A DNA stretch of 64,000 nucleotides, taken from contig NZ_CP134876.1 in NCBI RefSeq assembly GCF_032108445.1, positions 2,852,001 through 2,916,000 on the forward strand. Direction: 5' to 3'. The translations under genes were made by a program, and so were the position numbers. Shown here in pieces: positions 30,611-38,929 of the stretch. This stretch comes from Micromonospora halotolerans (GTDB lineage: Bacteria; Actinomycetota; Actinomycetes; Mycobacteriales; Micromonosporaceae). Below the pieces are notes generated by a model. It was given only the letters and a program-made list of their open reading frames with translations. It did not search any database and was not told the origin of the DNA. How positions within the stretch are numbered: the first letter of the stretch is position 1; each line of letters begins with the position of its first letter.

Positions 30611-30690
30611 GTAAGCGAGATGTCGCCGGTTCGATCTCGGCCGGGGGCTCCAATTCCATCAGGCATCTCGCGGCGGTGGCCGCCGCGAGA
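30611..30690 (+). repeat. attR: second copy of tRNA-Thr 3' end
   Basis: This copy repeats the tRNA from the anticodon loop to CCA and the 38-bp flank with five changes. One is in the T-arm (CCC to CTC), which would break a T-stem pair. No 5' half of a tRNA precedes it, so it is an attachment remnant and not a gene. Confidence 0.85.
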
Positions 30691-30802
30691 CGGCGAGAAG
30701 CCGGTACCACTCGCGGTCACTGGCGGTGTCCGCAGAGCTTTTGCGGCTTGGCCGGCCCCGCGTGTGCGAGGGTCGACCAGGCCGGTTTCCTCCACCTGCC
30801 TC

Positions 30803-31510
30803 CTACCAGGGGAGGGGGCCTTCGGCGTCGAAGTAGCCCCCGGTGGGGCCGTCGGGGCCCACCTGCGCCATGCGGACGATGATCTCGGCGCCCTGCTCGA
30901 CAGTCTGAATACCGGTGTTCCCGTTCAGGTCGGTCTTGGTGAAGCCGGGCTCGACGGCGTTGATCCGGATGTTCGGGAATGCCTTCGCGTACTGCACGGT
31001 GATCATGTTGACCGCGGTCTTCGACGCCGGGTAGGCGACCCCCGGGTAGGCGTACGTCGGGGTGCCCGCTTCGGTGACCCGGGCCAGCGAGGCCAGGCCG
31101 CTGCTGAGATTGACGATGACCGGGGCGGCCGAACGCTGCAGCAGCGGCAGGAACGCGTGGGTGACACGGACCGTGCCGAAGACGTTCGTCTCGAACGTCT
31201 CCCGCATCATGTCGGCGGTCACGTCTGCGGCGCCGATCACGATGTTGCCGGCACCCCTTCTCTCGATGCCCGCGTTGTTGATCAGTACGTCCAGCCCTCC
31301 ATCAGCCTCGATGGCCTTCGCTGCGGCCTCCACGGACGCGTCGTCGGTGACGTCGAGCTGGACGGCCCGTGCGCCCAGCTGCTCGGCGGCGCGGCGCCCG
31401 CGTTCGGCGTCCCGGCTGCCGACGTAGACGGTGTGACCTGCTGCGATGAGTCGACGGGCGGTCTCGAAGCCGAGTCCCTTGTTCGCTCCGGTGATCAATG
31501 TTGTTGCCAT
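30803..31510 (-). CDS. SDR family oxidoreductase
   Basis: A 235-aa classical short-chain dehydrogenase. The NADP-binding motif is ITGANKGLGFETARRL, followed by QLDVTDDASV and NNAG. The catalytic Ser is in VNLSSGLASL and the Tyr/Lys in YPASKTAVN. EPGFTKTDLN follows the active site. The substrate is unknown. It is divergent from an XRE regulator with 103 bp between, a common regulator/SDR pair in actinobacteria. It lies just outside attR, in the islet bounded by the third tRNA-like repeat. Confidence 0.88.
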   Translation of the reverse strand: MATTLITGANKGLGFETARRLIAAGHTVYVGSRDAERGRRAAEQLGARAVQLDVTDDASVEAAAKAIEADGGLDVLINNAGIERRGAGNIVIGAADVTADMMRETFETNVFGTVRVTHAFLPLLQRSAAPVIVNLSSGLASLARVTEAGTPTYAYPGVAYPASKTAVNMITVQYAKAFPNIRINAVEPGFTKTDLNGNTGIQTVEQGAEIIVRMAQVGPDGPTGGYFDAEGPLPW

Positions 31511-31613
31511 GCCTCCAGGCTCCGGCCGGGCGGTGCGGTCGGCCAGTCGTCCCGTCTTCCTGGGACTGCCAGGACCAGGCAACACCACAACTGAGCGGTG
31601 CACACTGGTGAGC

Positions 31614-32453
31614 ATGACGACGACGGAATTCGGGCCGGCGGTGCACCGCTGGCGCGACCGGGTCTCGCCCGAGGCCGCCGGGCTGCCCGCCGGCGGGCAC
31701 CGACGTACGGCCGGACTGCGTCGTGAGGAGCTTGCCCTGCTGGCCGGGATCTCCGTCGACTACATCACCCGCCTCGAACAGGGCCGCGCGTCCAATCCGT
31801 CGGCGCAGGTCGTCGAAGCCCTGGCCAGGGCCTTGCGGCTGTCGGCAACCGAGCGCGCACACCTGTTCCGGCTGGCCGGGCTGGCACCGCCGGGTCCGGA
31901 AACGGTACCCGCCTACATCACCCCGAGCGTCCAGCGGTTGCTGGACAGGCTGACCGGGACACCCGTCGGCGTCTACGACGCGTCCTGGACGCTGCTCCTG
32001 GCCAATCCGCCGTACGCGGCGTTGATGGGTGATCCGTCCGGATGGCGTGGCAACCAGCGCAACGCGGTGTGGCGGCATTTTCTCGGCCCGGGTACTCGAG
32101 CCCGCCACACCCCGCAATCCCTGCGAGCGTTCGAGACGGCGCTGGTTGCCGACCTGCGTGCGGCCACGGGCTGCTATCCGGCCGACCAGCAGCTACGGCA
32201 GCTGGTCGCGGAGCTGCGCGCGAACAACGACCGGTTCGCGAAGTTGTGGGATTCCGGCACTGTTGGCCGTCATGAGGCGGCACGGAAGACCATCGACCAT
32301 CCGCACGCGGGCCCCCTGACGCTGGACTGCGACGTGCTCACTGTGGCGGGCAGCGATCTGCGCATCATGATCTACACGGCCGAGCCCGGGACCGAGGACG
32401 CCGACCGTCTCGCCCTGCTCACCGTGCTCGGCACCCAGGCACTGGTCGGATAG
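31614..32453 (+). CDS. XRE family regulator with MmyB-like ligand domain
   Basis: A 279-aa regulator. The N-terminal helix-turn-helix is RRTAGLRREELALLAGISVDYITRLEQGRASNPSAQVVEALARAL. The C-terminal MmyB-like PAS domain (PAYITPSVQRLLDRLTGTPVGVYDASWTLLLANPPYAALMG ... NAVWRHFL) binds a fatty-acid-like ligand in relatives. ATG 31614 is used; GTG 31608 is an alternative. It very likely controls the divergent SDR gene. Confidence 0.88.
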   Translation: MTTTEFGPAVHRWRDRVSPEAAGLPAGGHRRTAGLRREELALLAGISVDYITRLEQGRASNPSAQVVEALARALRLSATERAHLFRLAGLAPPGPETVPAYITPSVQRLLDRLTGTPVGVYDASWTLLLANPPYAALMGDPSGWRGNQRNAVWRHFLGPGTRARHTPQSLRAFETALVADLRAATGCYPADQQLRQLVAELRANNDRFAKLWDSGTVGRHEAARKTIDHPHAGPLTLDCDVLTVAGSDLRIMIYTAEPGTEDADRLALLTVLGTQALVG

Positions 32454-32578
32454 CTGCCCACTCGACCAGATCGCCGCTCTCTTCGACGTGCCGCACTCAC
32501 GTCGAGAGCGATACGCGGGCATGGAGCTGCGCCGTCGGGCAGGCCATCCCGGCGCCACGGTCAGATGTGTCGGGCGGG

Positions 32579-34210
32579 TCAGCGGCGGCTCTCGCCGCTG
32601 CTGATCTCCTCCCGCTCCGGTCGGGGCTCGACCGGCGGGTGCCCCGGCGAGACCGCTCCGTCGGCCGGCTTCTCGATCGGGTAGAAGAAGCCCCGGATCG
32701 CCGGGCCGAGCGCGCCCAGCCGGTTCATCTTCTTGGGGACGACCCAGGCGGCGTAGTCGAGCGTCGGGCCGTGCCCGTCGTGCCCGTCGACCGGGGTGAG
32801 CGGCTGGTGGATCTCGACGAACCGGCCGTCGGGCAGCCGCCTGATGATGCCGGTCTCCACGCCGTGGGCCAGCACCTCCCGGTCGTGCTGCTGCAGGCCC
32901 AGGCAGATCCGGTACGCGAGGTAGTAGGCCAGCGGCGGGAGGACCAGCAGACCGATCCGGCCGGCCCAGGTCATCGCGTTCAAGCTGATGTAGAACTTGT
33001 CGGCGATGACGTCGTTGGCGCCGGAGACGGTCAGCACGAGGAAGAACGCCACGGCCATCGCGCCGGCGCCGGTCCGGGCGGGAACGTCCCGGGGCCGTTG
33101 GAGCAGGTTGTGGTGCCGGTAGTCCTTGAGGTGCCGCGCCTCGAGGAACGGGTAAAACAGCGAGATCGCGATCAGGATGCCCGGCAGGACGACCGTCGGC
33201 CAGAAGATCGGCGGGATGACGTACCCGCCGCCGATCGGGATGGAGATCTCCCACGCCGGCATGAGGCGGGTCGAGCCGTCGAGGAACATGACGTACCAGT
33301 CGGGCTGGCTGGCGAACGAGACCACCCACGCCTCGTACGGGCCGAAGTACCAGATCGGGTTGATCTGGAACAGGCCACCCATCAGCGCGATCACGCCGAA
33401 GACGACCATGAAGAAGCCGCCCTGTTTGAGCGCGTAGCGGGGGAAGAACCGCTCGCCGACCACGTTCTCGTTGGTCCGGCCGGGGCCGGGCCACTGGGTG
33501 TGCTTCTGCTTGAACAGCAGGCCCAGGTGGACGCTGATCAGCGCCACCAGCAGCGCCGGGATGAGCAGCACGTGGACGATGAAGAGGCGGCTGATGATGA
33601 TGGTGCCCGGGAACTCGCCACCGAAGATCGACGAGCTGACCCAGGAGCCGATCACCGGGATCGACAGGATGATCCCGGAGGCGATCCGCAGACCGGTGCC
33701 GGACAGGCCGTCGTCCGGCAGCGAGTAGCCGGTGAAACCGGCCAGGAAGCCGACCCAGAACAGCAGCGAGCCGACGATCCAGTTGGCCTCACGCGGCTTG
33801 CGGAACGCGCCGGTGAAGAAGACCCGCAGCATGTGCACCACGATCGAGGCCATGAACAGCAGAGCCGCCCAGTGGTGCATCTGCCGCATGATCAGACCGC
33901 CCCGGACCTCGAACGACAGGTCCAGGCTGGAGGCGTACGCGGTCGACATCGGGGTGCCCCGCAGCGGGGCGTAGCTGCCGTCGTAGACCACCTCGGTCAT
34001 CGCCGGCTCGTAGAAGAAGGTCAGGAAGACACCGGTCAGCAGCAGAACGACGAACGAGAACAGCGCGATCTCGCCCAGCAGGAAGGACCAGTGGTCCGGG
34101 AAGACCTTGTTCAGCAGTCCCCGCAGCGGGGTGGCCACCTGGAAGCGGTCGTCCACCGCCCCGGCGGTCTTGGCCGGCAGCGCGGCCGCATCGAACTTTC
34201 GGCGCTTCAT
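32579..34210 (-). CDS. qcrB: Cytochrome bc1 cytochrome b subunit, stand-alone copy
   Basis: A complete 543-aa actinobacterial cytochrome b. Haem ligands are visible as His pairs H112/H126 (QMHHWAALLF ... VVHMLRVFF) and H213/H228 (LFIVHVLL ... SVHLGLLF), the expected 14- and 15-residue spacing. The quinol-site motif is PDWY at 303-306. The loop GSWVSSSIFGGEFPG and the C-terminal extension are typical of the QcrCAB-type complex that feeds an aa3 oxidase. A GGGAG ribosome site precedes ATG 34210. No qcrC, qcrA or oxidase gene is adjacent; neighbours are an SDR/XRE pair and tRNA-like repeats. It is probably a second, horizontally associated copy. Confidence 0.93.
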   Translation of the reverse strand: MKRRKFDAAALPAKTAGAVDDRFQVATPLRGLLNKVFPDHWSFLLGEIALFSFVVLLLTGVFLTFFYEPAMTEVVYDGSYAPLRGTPMSTAYASSLDLSFEVRGGLIMRQMHHWAALLFMASIVVHMLRVFFTGAFRKPREANWIVGSLLFWVGFLAGFTGYSLPDDGLSGTGLRIASGIILSIPVIGSWVSSSIFGGEFPGTIIISRLFIVHVLLIPALLVALISVHLGLLFKQKHTQWPGPGRTNENVVGERFFPRYALKQGGFFMVVFGVIALMGGLFQINPIWYFGPYEAWVVSFASQPDWYVMFLDGSTRLMPAWEISIPIGGGYVIPPIFWPTVVLPGILIAISLFYPFLEARHLKDYRHHNLLQRPRDVPARTGAGAMAVAFFLVLTVSGANDVIADKFYISLNAMTWAGRIGLLVLPPLAYYLAYRICLGLQQHDREVLAHGVETGIIRRLPDGRFVEIHQPLTPVDGHDGHGPTLDYAAWVVPKKMNRLGALGPAIRGFFYPIEKPADGAVSPGHPPVEPRPEREEISSGESRR

Positions 34211-34404
34211 GGCACTCCCAGAAGTACTTCACCTCGGCGTTGCCTACCTGCACATTGCCCCAGACTGCCGCATTACGGTCGGGTGCGCGGACGAAATGCC
34301 CGTATAGGGCAAGCGACGCTTCCGGTTCTGCGGTCACCAAGATCCGGACTACGCCCGTGGTCGCAGACGTGGACGGACCCTGCTGGACGGAGCGCACCGA
34401 GCTG

Positions 34405-34478
34405 GTAGGCGAGATGTCGGCGGTTCGATCCCCGCCGGGGGGCTCCATTCCCCTCAGGTGTTTCGCGGCGGCAGCCGT
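34405..34478 (+). repeat. Third, diverged copy of the tRNA-Thr 3' end and flank
   Basis: The sequence runs GTAGGCGAGATGTCGGCGG-TTCGATC-CCCGCC to GGCTCCA and on into TCAGGTGTTTCGCGGCGGC, paralleling the repeats at 25765 and 30611. Its T-stem differs by paired changes (GGCGG with CCGCC), so it came from a functional but different tRNA. No 5' half precedes it. It marks the far end of a second islet or an older insertion. Confidence 0.7.
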
Positions 34479-34979
34479 TCAACCCTCGAGGCGGCGGCGA
34501 ATGTTCCGGGCGATGGCGGCCTGGGTGTCGTCGTCGACCTCCAGGACGCCGTTCTGCGCCATCACCGCGTGGAACTGCTGCTGCTCGTACGGCACCCCGG
34601 GGGGCAGCGGTGCGAGGTGCCAGTGCAGGTGGGCGTTGCCCTGCTGGCTGCCGAGGCTCATCGAGTACATCCGCTCGGTCGGCTGTGTCGCCGCGATGGC
34701 ACGCGCGACCCGGTGCACGGTGCCCTGGAAGCGGAGGAACTCGGGCTCCTCCATGTCGTGCACCCAGCTCTCCAGGTGGCGCTTCGGCGCGACGAGGCAG
34801 TAGCCCAGCAGCGTCGGGTAGCGGCCGAGGAAGGTGATGGTGTCGTCGTTCTCGTGGACGACGTGGTGCCGGTAGTCCGGATCACCGGCGACGAACGCGC
34901 AGACGAAGCACGGCCCTTCGTTCACCCGGCGTGCGTACCGCTCGACGTCGAACGTGACCTTCCGGGGTTGGTTCGCCAT
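34479..34979 (-). CDS. HIT family protein (histidine triad hydrolase)
   Basis: A 166-aa HIT-fold protein. CFVCAF near the N-terminus begins the domain. The catalytic triad motif is NAHLHWHLAPLP (H-x-H-x-H). Proteins of this group hydrolyse nucleotidyl phosphoramidates or dinucleotide polyphosphates. It follows a TetR gene by 30 bp on the same strand and is the first chromosomal gene after the tRNA-associated region. Confidence 0.9.
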   Translation of the reverse strand: MANQPRKVTFDVERYARRVNEGPCFVCAFVAGDPDYRHHVVHENDDTITFLGRYPTLLGYCLVAPKRHLESWVHDMEEPEFLRFQGTVHRVARAIAATQPTERMYSMSLGSQQGNAHLHWHLAPLPPGVPYEQQQFHAVMAQNGVLEVDDDTQAAIARNIRRRLEG

Positions 34980-35009
34980 GCGGGGAGACTAGGCCGGCCG
35001 GGTCCCGGG

Positions 35010-35651
35010 TCAGCCGGCCTCCGGCGGGTCGTCGAGCGGGAGGTGGCGGGGCGGTTGCTCCGGCAGTGCGCGGGGGTTCGGCACGTGCAACCCGTCGAGG
35101 GCCAGTTCGAGGTAGCGGCGCCAGGCCTGCGGCTGAGCGGCCAGCAGTGGCGCCGCCGTCTGGTGGATGCCGCCGAGCAGCAGCACGATGTCCGTCCCCG
35201 TGACGTCGTCGCGCACGGCGCCGTGCTCCCGCGCCCGGGCCGTGAGCGCCTCGGCGACCTCGCAGAGCTGGTTGATCGCCTCGCGTACCTCGGGATGTTG
35301 CAGTGAGGGGCGCCCGACGACCTCGCAGAACGCGCGGTCGGTGGCGAGCGCCTCGACGCCGCTGGTCATGAACTCGCGGAGCGCCAGCGCCGGGTCGTCG
35401 GCCTGGAGCAGCCGGTCGGCGGTGCCGGTGAGCCGGTCGAGCAGTTGGAGCATGATCGCCGCGAGCAGGTCGTCCTTCGAGGCGAAGTGCCGGAACACGG
35501 TGCCCTTGGCGAGGCCGGCGCGCTGGGCGATCTCGCCCATCGACACCTCCACCCCGCGCTCGGCGAAGGCCTCGGTCGCGGCCCCGAGCAGGAGGCGCCG
35601 GTTGCGCACCAGGTCCGCTCGCTGGCCGGCGGTGCCGGTCGTCTCGGTCAT
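35010..35651 (-). CDS. TetR family repressor
   Basis: A 213-aa regulator with the N-terminal helix-turn-helix GAATEAFAERGVEVSMGEIAQRAGLAKGTVFRHFASKDDLL and a divergent C-terminal ligand domain. GGGAGGGAG precedes ATG 35651. Two copies of TGACCG-NN-CGGTCA lie between it and the divergent SDR gene, and these are the probable operators for itself and the SDR. Confidence 0.92.
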   Translation of the reverse strand: MTETTGTAGQRADLVRNRRLLLGAATEAFAERGVEVSMGEIAQRAGLAKGTVFRHFASKDDLLAAIMLQLLDRLTGTADRLLQADDPALALREFMTSGVEALATDRAFCEVVGRPSLQHPEVREAINQLCEVAEALTARAREHGAVRDDVTGTDIVLLLGGIHQTAAPLLAAQPQAWRRYLELALDGLHVPNPRALPEQPPRHLPLDDPPEAG

Positions 35652-35685
35652 GCGCGTCTCCCTCCCTGTGGACCCTAACACAAAA

Positions 35686-35734
35686 TGACCGGTCGGTCAG
35701 GTTAGCTGCTACGGTGAAACTGACCGACCGGTCA
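35686..35734. promoter_or_regulatory. Twin TetR operators and SDR promoter
   Basis: TGACCGGTCGGTCA (35686-35699) and TGACCGACCGGTCA (35721-35734) are each dyads with arms TGACCG/CGGTCA, and are reverse complements of each other, 35 bp apart. A TACGGT -10 box (35710-35715) for the SDR lies between them, so a bound repressor would block it. Confidence 0.8.
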
Positions 35735-35784
35735 TCTTTGGTCCGCCGGCTGTGGGCCGCGGACCGCGAACCTGGGGAGAACAC

Positions 35785-36522
35785 GTGAACAACCCTCTGG
35801 AAGGAAAGGGCGTCCTGGTCACGGGCGCTTCGTCGGGCATCGGCCGGGCCACGGCGCTGGCCCTGTCGGGCGCGGGCGCTCGGGTTGCCGTCGGCGCCCG
35901 GCGAGCCGACCGGCTGCGAGCCCTCACCGGGGACGCCCCCGGCGAGATGCTGGCCCTCGACCTGGACGTCACCGACCCGGAGTCGGTGCGGGACGCGGTC
36001 GCGGCGACGGTGGCGCGCTTCGGAACCCTCGACGTGCTGGTGAACAACGCCGGCGTCATGCTCAGCGGCCCGATCCTCGGGGCGGACACCGCGGAGTGGA
36101 CACGCATGGTCGAGACGAACCTGCTGGGCTCGATGTACGCGGTCCACGCCGCCCTGCCGCACCTGCTCTCGACAAGGGGTGCGGTGGTGCAGATCTCCTC
36201 GACCTCGGGCCGCACGGCATCGGCCGCGAGCGGCGTCTACGCGGCCACCAAGTTCGGCGTCAACGCCTTCTCCGAGGCGCTGCGGCAGGAGGTCACCGCG
36301 CAGGGGGTGCGCGTCGTCGTCATCGAGCCCGGATTCGTCGCGACCGAGCTGACCAGTCACCTCACCGACCCGACCATGCGGGCCGCGGCGCGGGACATGG
36401 CGGATTCCATGCGGACCCTGCAGGCCGAGGACGTCGCCGCCGCGGTCCGGTACGCGCTCACCCAGCCGGAGCACGTCGCCGTCAACGAGATCCTGATTCG
36501 ACCGACCGACCAGACCCGCTGA
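35785..36522 (+). CDS. SDR family oxidoreductase, TetR-controlled
   Basis: A 245-aa classical SDR: TGASSGIGRATALAL (NADP site), LDVTDPESV, VNNAGV, the catalytic Ser in ISSTSGRTA and Tyr/Lys in YAATKFGVN, then EPGFVATELTS. The GTG start 35785 has GGGGAG 5 nt upstream. The substrate is unknown. Divergent TetR and twin operators make it a likely inducible detoxification or catabolic enzyme. Confidence 0.9.
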   Translation: MNNPLEGKGVLVTGASSGIGRATALALSGAGARVAVGARRADRLRALTGDAPGEMLALDLDVTDPESVRDAVAATVARFGTLDVLVNNAGVMLSGPILGADTAEWTRMVETNLLGSMYAVHAALPHLLSTRGAVVQISSTSGRTASAASGVYAATKFGVNAFSEALRQEVTAQGVRVVVIEPGFVATELTSHLTDPTMRAAARDMADSMRTLQAEDVAAAVRYALTQPEHVAVNEILIRPTDQTR

Positions 36523-36606
36523 GCCGGGCCGCGGCCGACGCGCCGGGGCGGGAACGGTTTCGGTGATCGATCCCGCCCACGGTCCCCGCGCTGTTAGCGT
36601 GCGGCA

Positions 36607-37293
36607 GTGGCCGCAGGTCCCGAGGAGGCTCCGCCGGGAGGTTCCGCTCGTCTGGCCGACATCGGCCGGCTGGCGGCGTTCAGCGACGGTGTCTTCGCCA
36701 TCGTCATCACCCTGCTGGTGTTGGACCTGCGGGTGCCCGAATACCACCAGGGCGAGCTGCTCGCGTCGCTCCTCAGGGAGGGCCCGTCCTACCTGGCGTT
36801 CACGGTGTCGTTCATCTACATCGGCGTCCTCTGGCTCAACCACCACGCGCTGCTGCGCATGGTCCGCGGCACGACCCTCGCCCTCAGCTGGATCAACATC
36901 GCCATCCTCTTCGGCGTGGTGATCATCCCGTTTCCGACCGCGGTTCTGGCGTCGGCGCTCGTCGACGGCGACAGCGACGACCTCCGGGTCGCCGTCGTCA
37001 TGTACGCGCTCGCGGCGGCGCTCATGTCGGCGCCCTGGTTGGTGTTCTTCGCCTACCTGCGCCGTCACCCGACGCTGCGCGCCCGACACATCGACCAGGA
37101 CCACGTTCACGCGCAGGAGGCCCGCCCGATCACCGGCCTTCTTCTCTACGGGCTGGCCGGGCTGCTCGGCTGGATCGTGAACCCGCTGCTCGGACTCCTC
37201 GGCATCATCGTGATGATCATCTATCACGGTGTCACCAGCGAGGGTCTCCGCCCCGGAGCGCTCCGGTGGGTCCGGACCGGTCGCCGGGGCTGA
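36607..37293 (+). CDS. TMEM175 / DUF1211 family membrane protein
   Basis: A 228-aa membrane protein with six hydrophobic helices. The N-terminal helix carries the family signature RLAAFSDGVFAIVITLLVLDLRVP (FSDG motif). In TMEM175 proteins the equivalent helix lines a potassium-permeable pore. The gene appears leaderless: TAGCGT at 36595-36600 ends 6 nt before GTG 36607. It stands alone. Confidence 0.88.
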   Translation: MAAGPEEAPPGGSARLADIGRLAAFSDGVFAIVITLLVLDLRVPEYHQGELLASLLREGPSYLAFTVSFIYIGVLWLNHHALLRMVRGTTLALSWINIAILFGVVIIPFPTAVLASALVDGDSDDLRVAVVMYALAAALMSAPWLVFFAYLRRHPTLRARHIDQDHVHAQEARPITGLLLYGLAGLLGWIVNPLLGLLGIIVMIIYHGVTSEGLRPGALRWVRTGRRG

Positions 37294-37316
37294 CGCGCCA
37301 CCGGCCGTCCGTGGCC

Positions 37317-37781
37317 CTACGGCGTCGAGGTCCGGCGATCGATCCAGTCGGTGATGAGCTTGCGTTCGGCGAAGAACCAGCGGCCGTCCTGGCGGACGAA
37401 GGTGTCGTGGTACCGGATCGACATGACCATGAGGGTGCGCTGGCCCTCCTCGGTCCAGAGGTGGTGCGCCAGGCAGTACGTCTCTCCGGTGGCGCGGTCC
37501 CCGTCGATGGTCACCGTGCGCTGACCGTTGAAGTGGGTCGTCCGGTCGTAGGTCCGCAGCGCGCCGAAGGCGTCTGCCAGTTCGTCCCGGCCGTTCAGGA
37601 CCTGCGTCGGCTCGGTCGTGTCGGGCTCGCCGTCGTACACGGCGACGCGGGCGTCGGCGGTGAAGAGCGCGGCCTGCCCCGGGGCGTCGCGTCGGTCCGC
37701 CAGGCGGGCGTAGGCGTCGACCAGTTCGCCGAGGGCCACCCGATCGGCGGCCTGCTCGGGGGAATGATTGGGGTTGCTCAT
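37317..37781 (-). CDS. SnoaL-like / NTF2-fold protein
   Basis: A 154-aa cone-shaped NTF2-like protein with the fold's order: N-terminal helices (ALGELVDAYARLADRRD), LFTADARVAVYDG, THFNGQRTVTIDGDRA and a C-terminal DTFVRQDGRWFFAERKLITDW. Members act as small isomerases, hydratases or ligand binders. Ahead of its start lie two small inverted repeats. The function is not deducible. Confidence 0.8.
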   Translation of the reverse strand: MSNPNHSPEQAADRVALGELVDAYARLADRRDAPGQAALFTADARVAVYDGEPDTTEPTQVLNGRDELADAFGALRTYDRTTHFNGQRTVTIDGDRATGETYCLAHHLWTEEGQRTLMVMSIRYHDTFVRQDGRWFFAERKLITDWIDRRTSTP

Positions 37782-37826
37782 GGTGGTTCCTCGCGCTTCT
37801 GCGGGACCGTGATCCCGATCCGTATT

Positions 37827-37863
37827 GACCAGGACGATACTGGTCCGGTTCGGGCCGAACCGG
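37827..37863. promoter_or_regulatory. Two inverted repeats upstream of the SnoaL-like gene
   Basis: GACCAG-N7-CTGGTC (37827-37845) abuts CCGGTTCG-GGC-CGAACCGG (37845-37863). Both lie 45-80 bp upstream of the start at 37781 and may be operators, although the second could also be a terminator for the leftward LysR gene. Confidence 0.35.
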
Positions 37864-37923
37864 CCAACACGGATTACCTGGCACGGCGGCAGCCGCAGCC
37901 TGTGGACTGCCGGTCGCGGGCAC

Positions 37924-38826
37924 TCAGCCGGTGGCGGTGAGGTCGGTCGTGGCGGCCAGCTCGGTCACCACGTCCCTCACGCGGCGCAGCGCCGGCGAGG
38001 GATTGTCGGCCAGCCAGACCATCTCGGTGGTGGCGAACTCCCCGGCCAACGGTACGAACACCACACCGGTGCGCCGCAGGTTGTGCGCCGACCAGCCGAG
38101 CCGGGTGATCCCGACACCGGCCGCGACCAGGCCGAGCAGCCCTTGCACGCTCGCGTCCCGAGCGACGATGTCCGGGGTGAACCCGGCGGCGCGGAAGTTC
38201 TCGTCGAACGCCCGGTGCCAGGGTTCCCAGGAGCTGCGTGGAGTCATGACCCACCGTTCGCCCGCCAGCTCGGACAGGGTCAGCTCGGTGCGGTCGGCGT
38301 GCGGATGCCCCTCGGGCAGGACGACGCACACCTGTTCGGTGGCGATGGTCCGTGCGGCCAGGCCCGGGACCCGTGGCGGTCGGGTGAACGCGAGGTCGTA
38401 CCGGCCGCTGAGCACGCCTTCGACCAGCGGGGCGATGGTGGTCTCCTCGGTGACCAGCTCCAGGTCGGGGAGGCGTTCCCGGGCGGCCCGGACCACCGGC
38501 GGCAGCAGGTGGTTCGCCGTGGTGGCCAGGAACGCCAGGTGGAGCCGGCCCGTCTCGCCGCGGACGGCCCGCCGGACCACGGCTACGGCCTCGTCGGCAC
38601 GGTCCAGGACCGCGCGGGCCTCGGGCAGGAACAGCGCCCCGGTATCGGTGAGCCGGGTGCCCCGGCTGTCCCGGTTGAACAGTTTCGTGCCGAGGATCCG
38701 TTCCAGCGCGTTGACCTGCTGGGAGAGCGACTGTTGCGTGATCATCAGGCGGCTGGCCGCCCGGGTGAAGCTCGACTCCTCGGCGACGGCCACGAAGTAC
38801 CGGAGCTGCCGAAGATCGGGGGTCAC
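37924..38826 (-). CDS. LysR family transcriptional regulator
   Basis: A 300-aa LTTR. The N-terminal helix-turn-helix is LRQLRYFVAVAEESSFTRAASRLMITQQSLSQQVNALERILGTKLFNRD. The rest is the two-lobed effector domain (GRLHLAFLATTANHLLPPVV). It is divergent from the SDR at 38930 across 103 bp, the usual arrangement for an LTTR and its target. Confidence 0.93.
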   Translation of the reverse strand: MTPDLRQLRYFVAVAEESSFTRAASRLMITQQSLSQQVNALERILGTKLFNRDSRGTRLTDTGALFLPEARAVLDRADEAVAVVRRAVRGETGRLHLAFLATTANHLLPPVVRAARERLPDLELVTEETTIAPLVEGVLSGRYDLAFTRPPRVPGLAARTIATEQVCVVLPEGHPHADRTELTLSELAGERWVMTPRSSWEPWHRAFDENFRAAGFTPDIVARDASVQGLLGLVAAGVGITRLGWSAHNLRRTGVVFVPLAGEFATTEMVWLADNPSPALRRVRDVVTELAATTDLTATG

Positions 38827-38929
38827 AGGCCGAGACTACCGCCGTGGCAGGTAACCGGTGTTGGCCGCGCCAGACCCCCCGCCAGCAGCATTGTTCCTGT
38901 TCACGACCACACGTAACGGGAGCAGGAAG

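Larger units (their letters stand above)
25765..30690. mobile_element. Decayed pSAM2-like integrative element in tRNA-Thr
   Basis: The element is bounded by 80-bp direct repeats (25765-25844 and 30611-30690, 75/80 identical by eye) that start in the tRNA anticodon loop. From left it holds integrase, excisionase, a broken repSA, a possible small gene, a 154-aa gene and a 200-aa membrane protein gene. The int-xis-repSA order beside the tRNA is that of actinomycete integrative and conjugative elements. No FtsK-like transfer gene is present and repSA is broken, so it is probably no longer self-transmissible, although int and xis look intact. Confidence 0.85.
30101..30802. other. Right end of the element, no convincing gene
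   Basis: This 700-bp stretch contains a 28-bp palindrome (30181-30208), a tandem 12-bp repeat (30493-30516) and the right attachment repeat (30611-30690). Reading frames across it are antisense images of the tRNA-like repeat and are not credible genes. Confidence 0.6.

Noticed and set aside
30364..30795. 143-aa minus-strand frame at the right attachment repeat
   Set aside because: It contains the same antisense-tRNA motif (GAPGRDRTGDIS) and no coding signal; the region is an attachment site.
34405..34478. A second tRNA gene at the third repeat
   Set aside because: The 3' half can form a T-arm, but no matching 5' acceptor or D-arm precedes it, so it is a remnant.
37845..37863. CCGGTTCG hairpin as a definite terminator
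   Set aside because: It sits upstream of a gene start with another dyad beside it, so an operator is at least as likely; left as uncertain.
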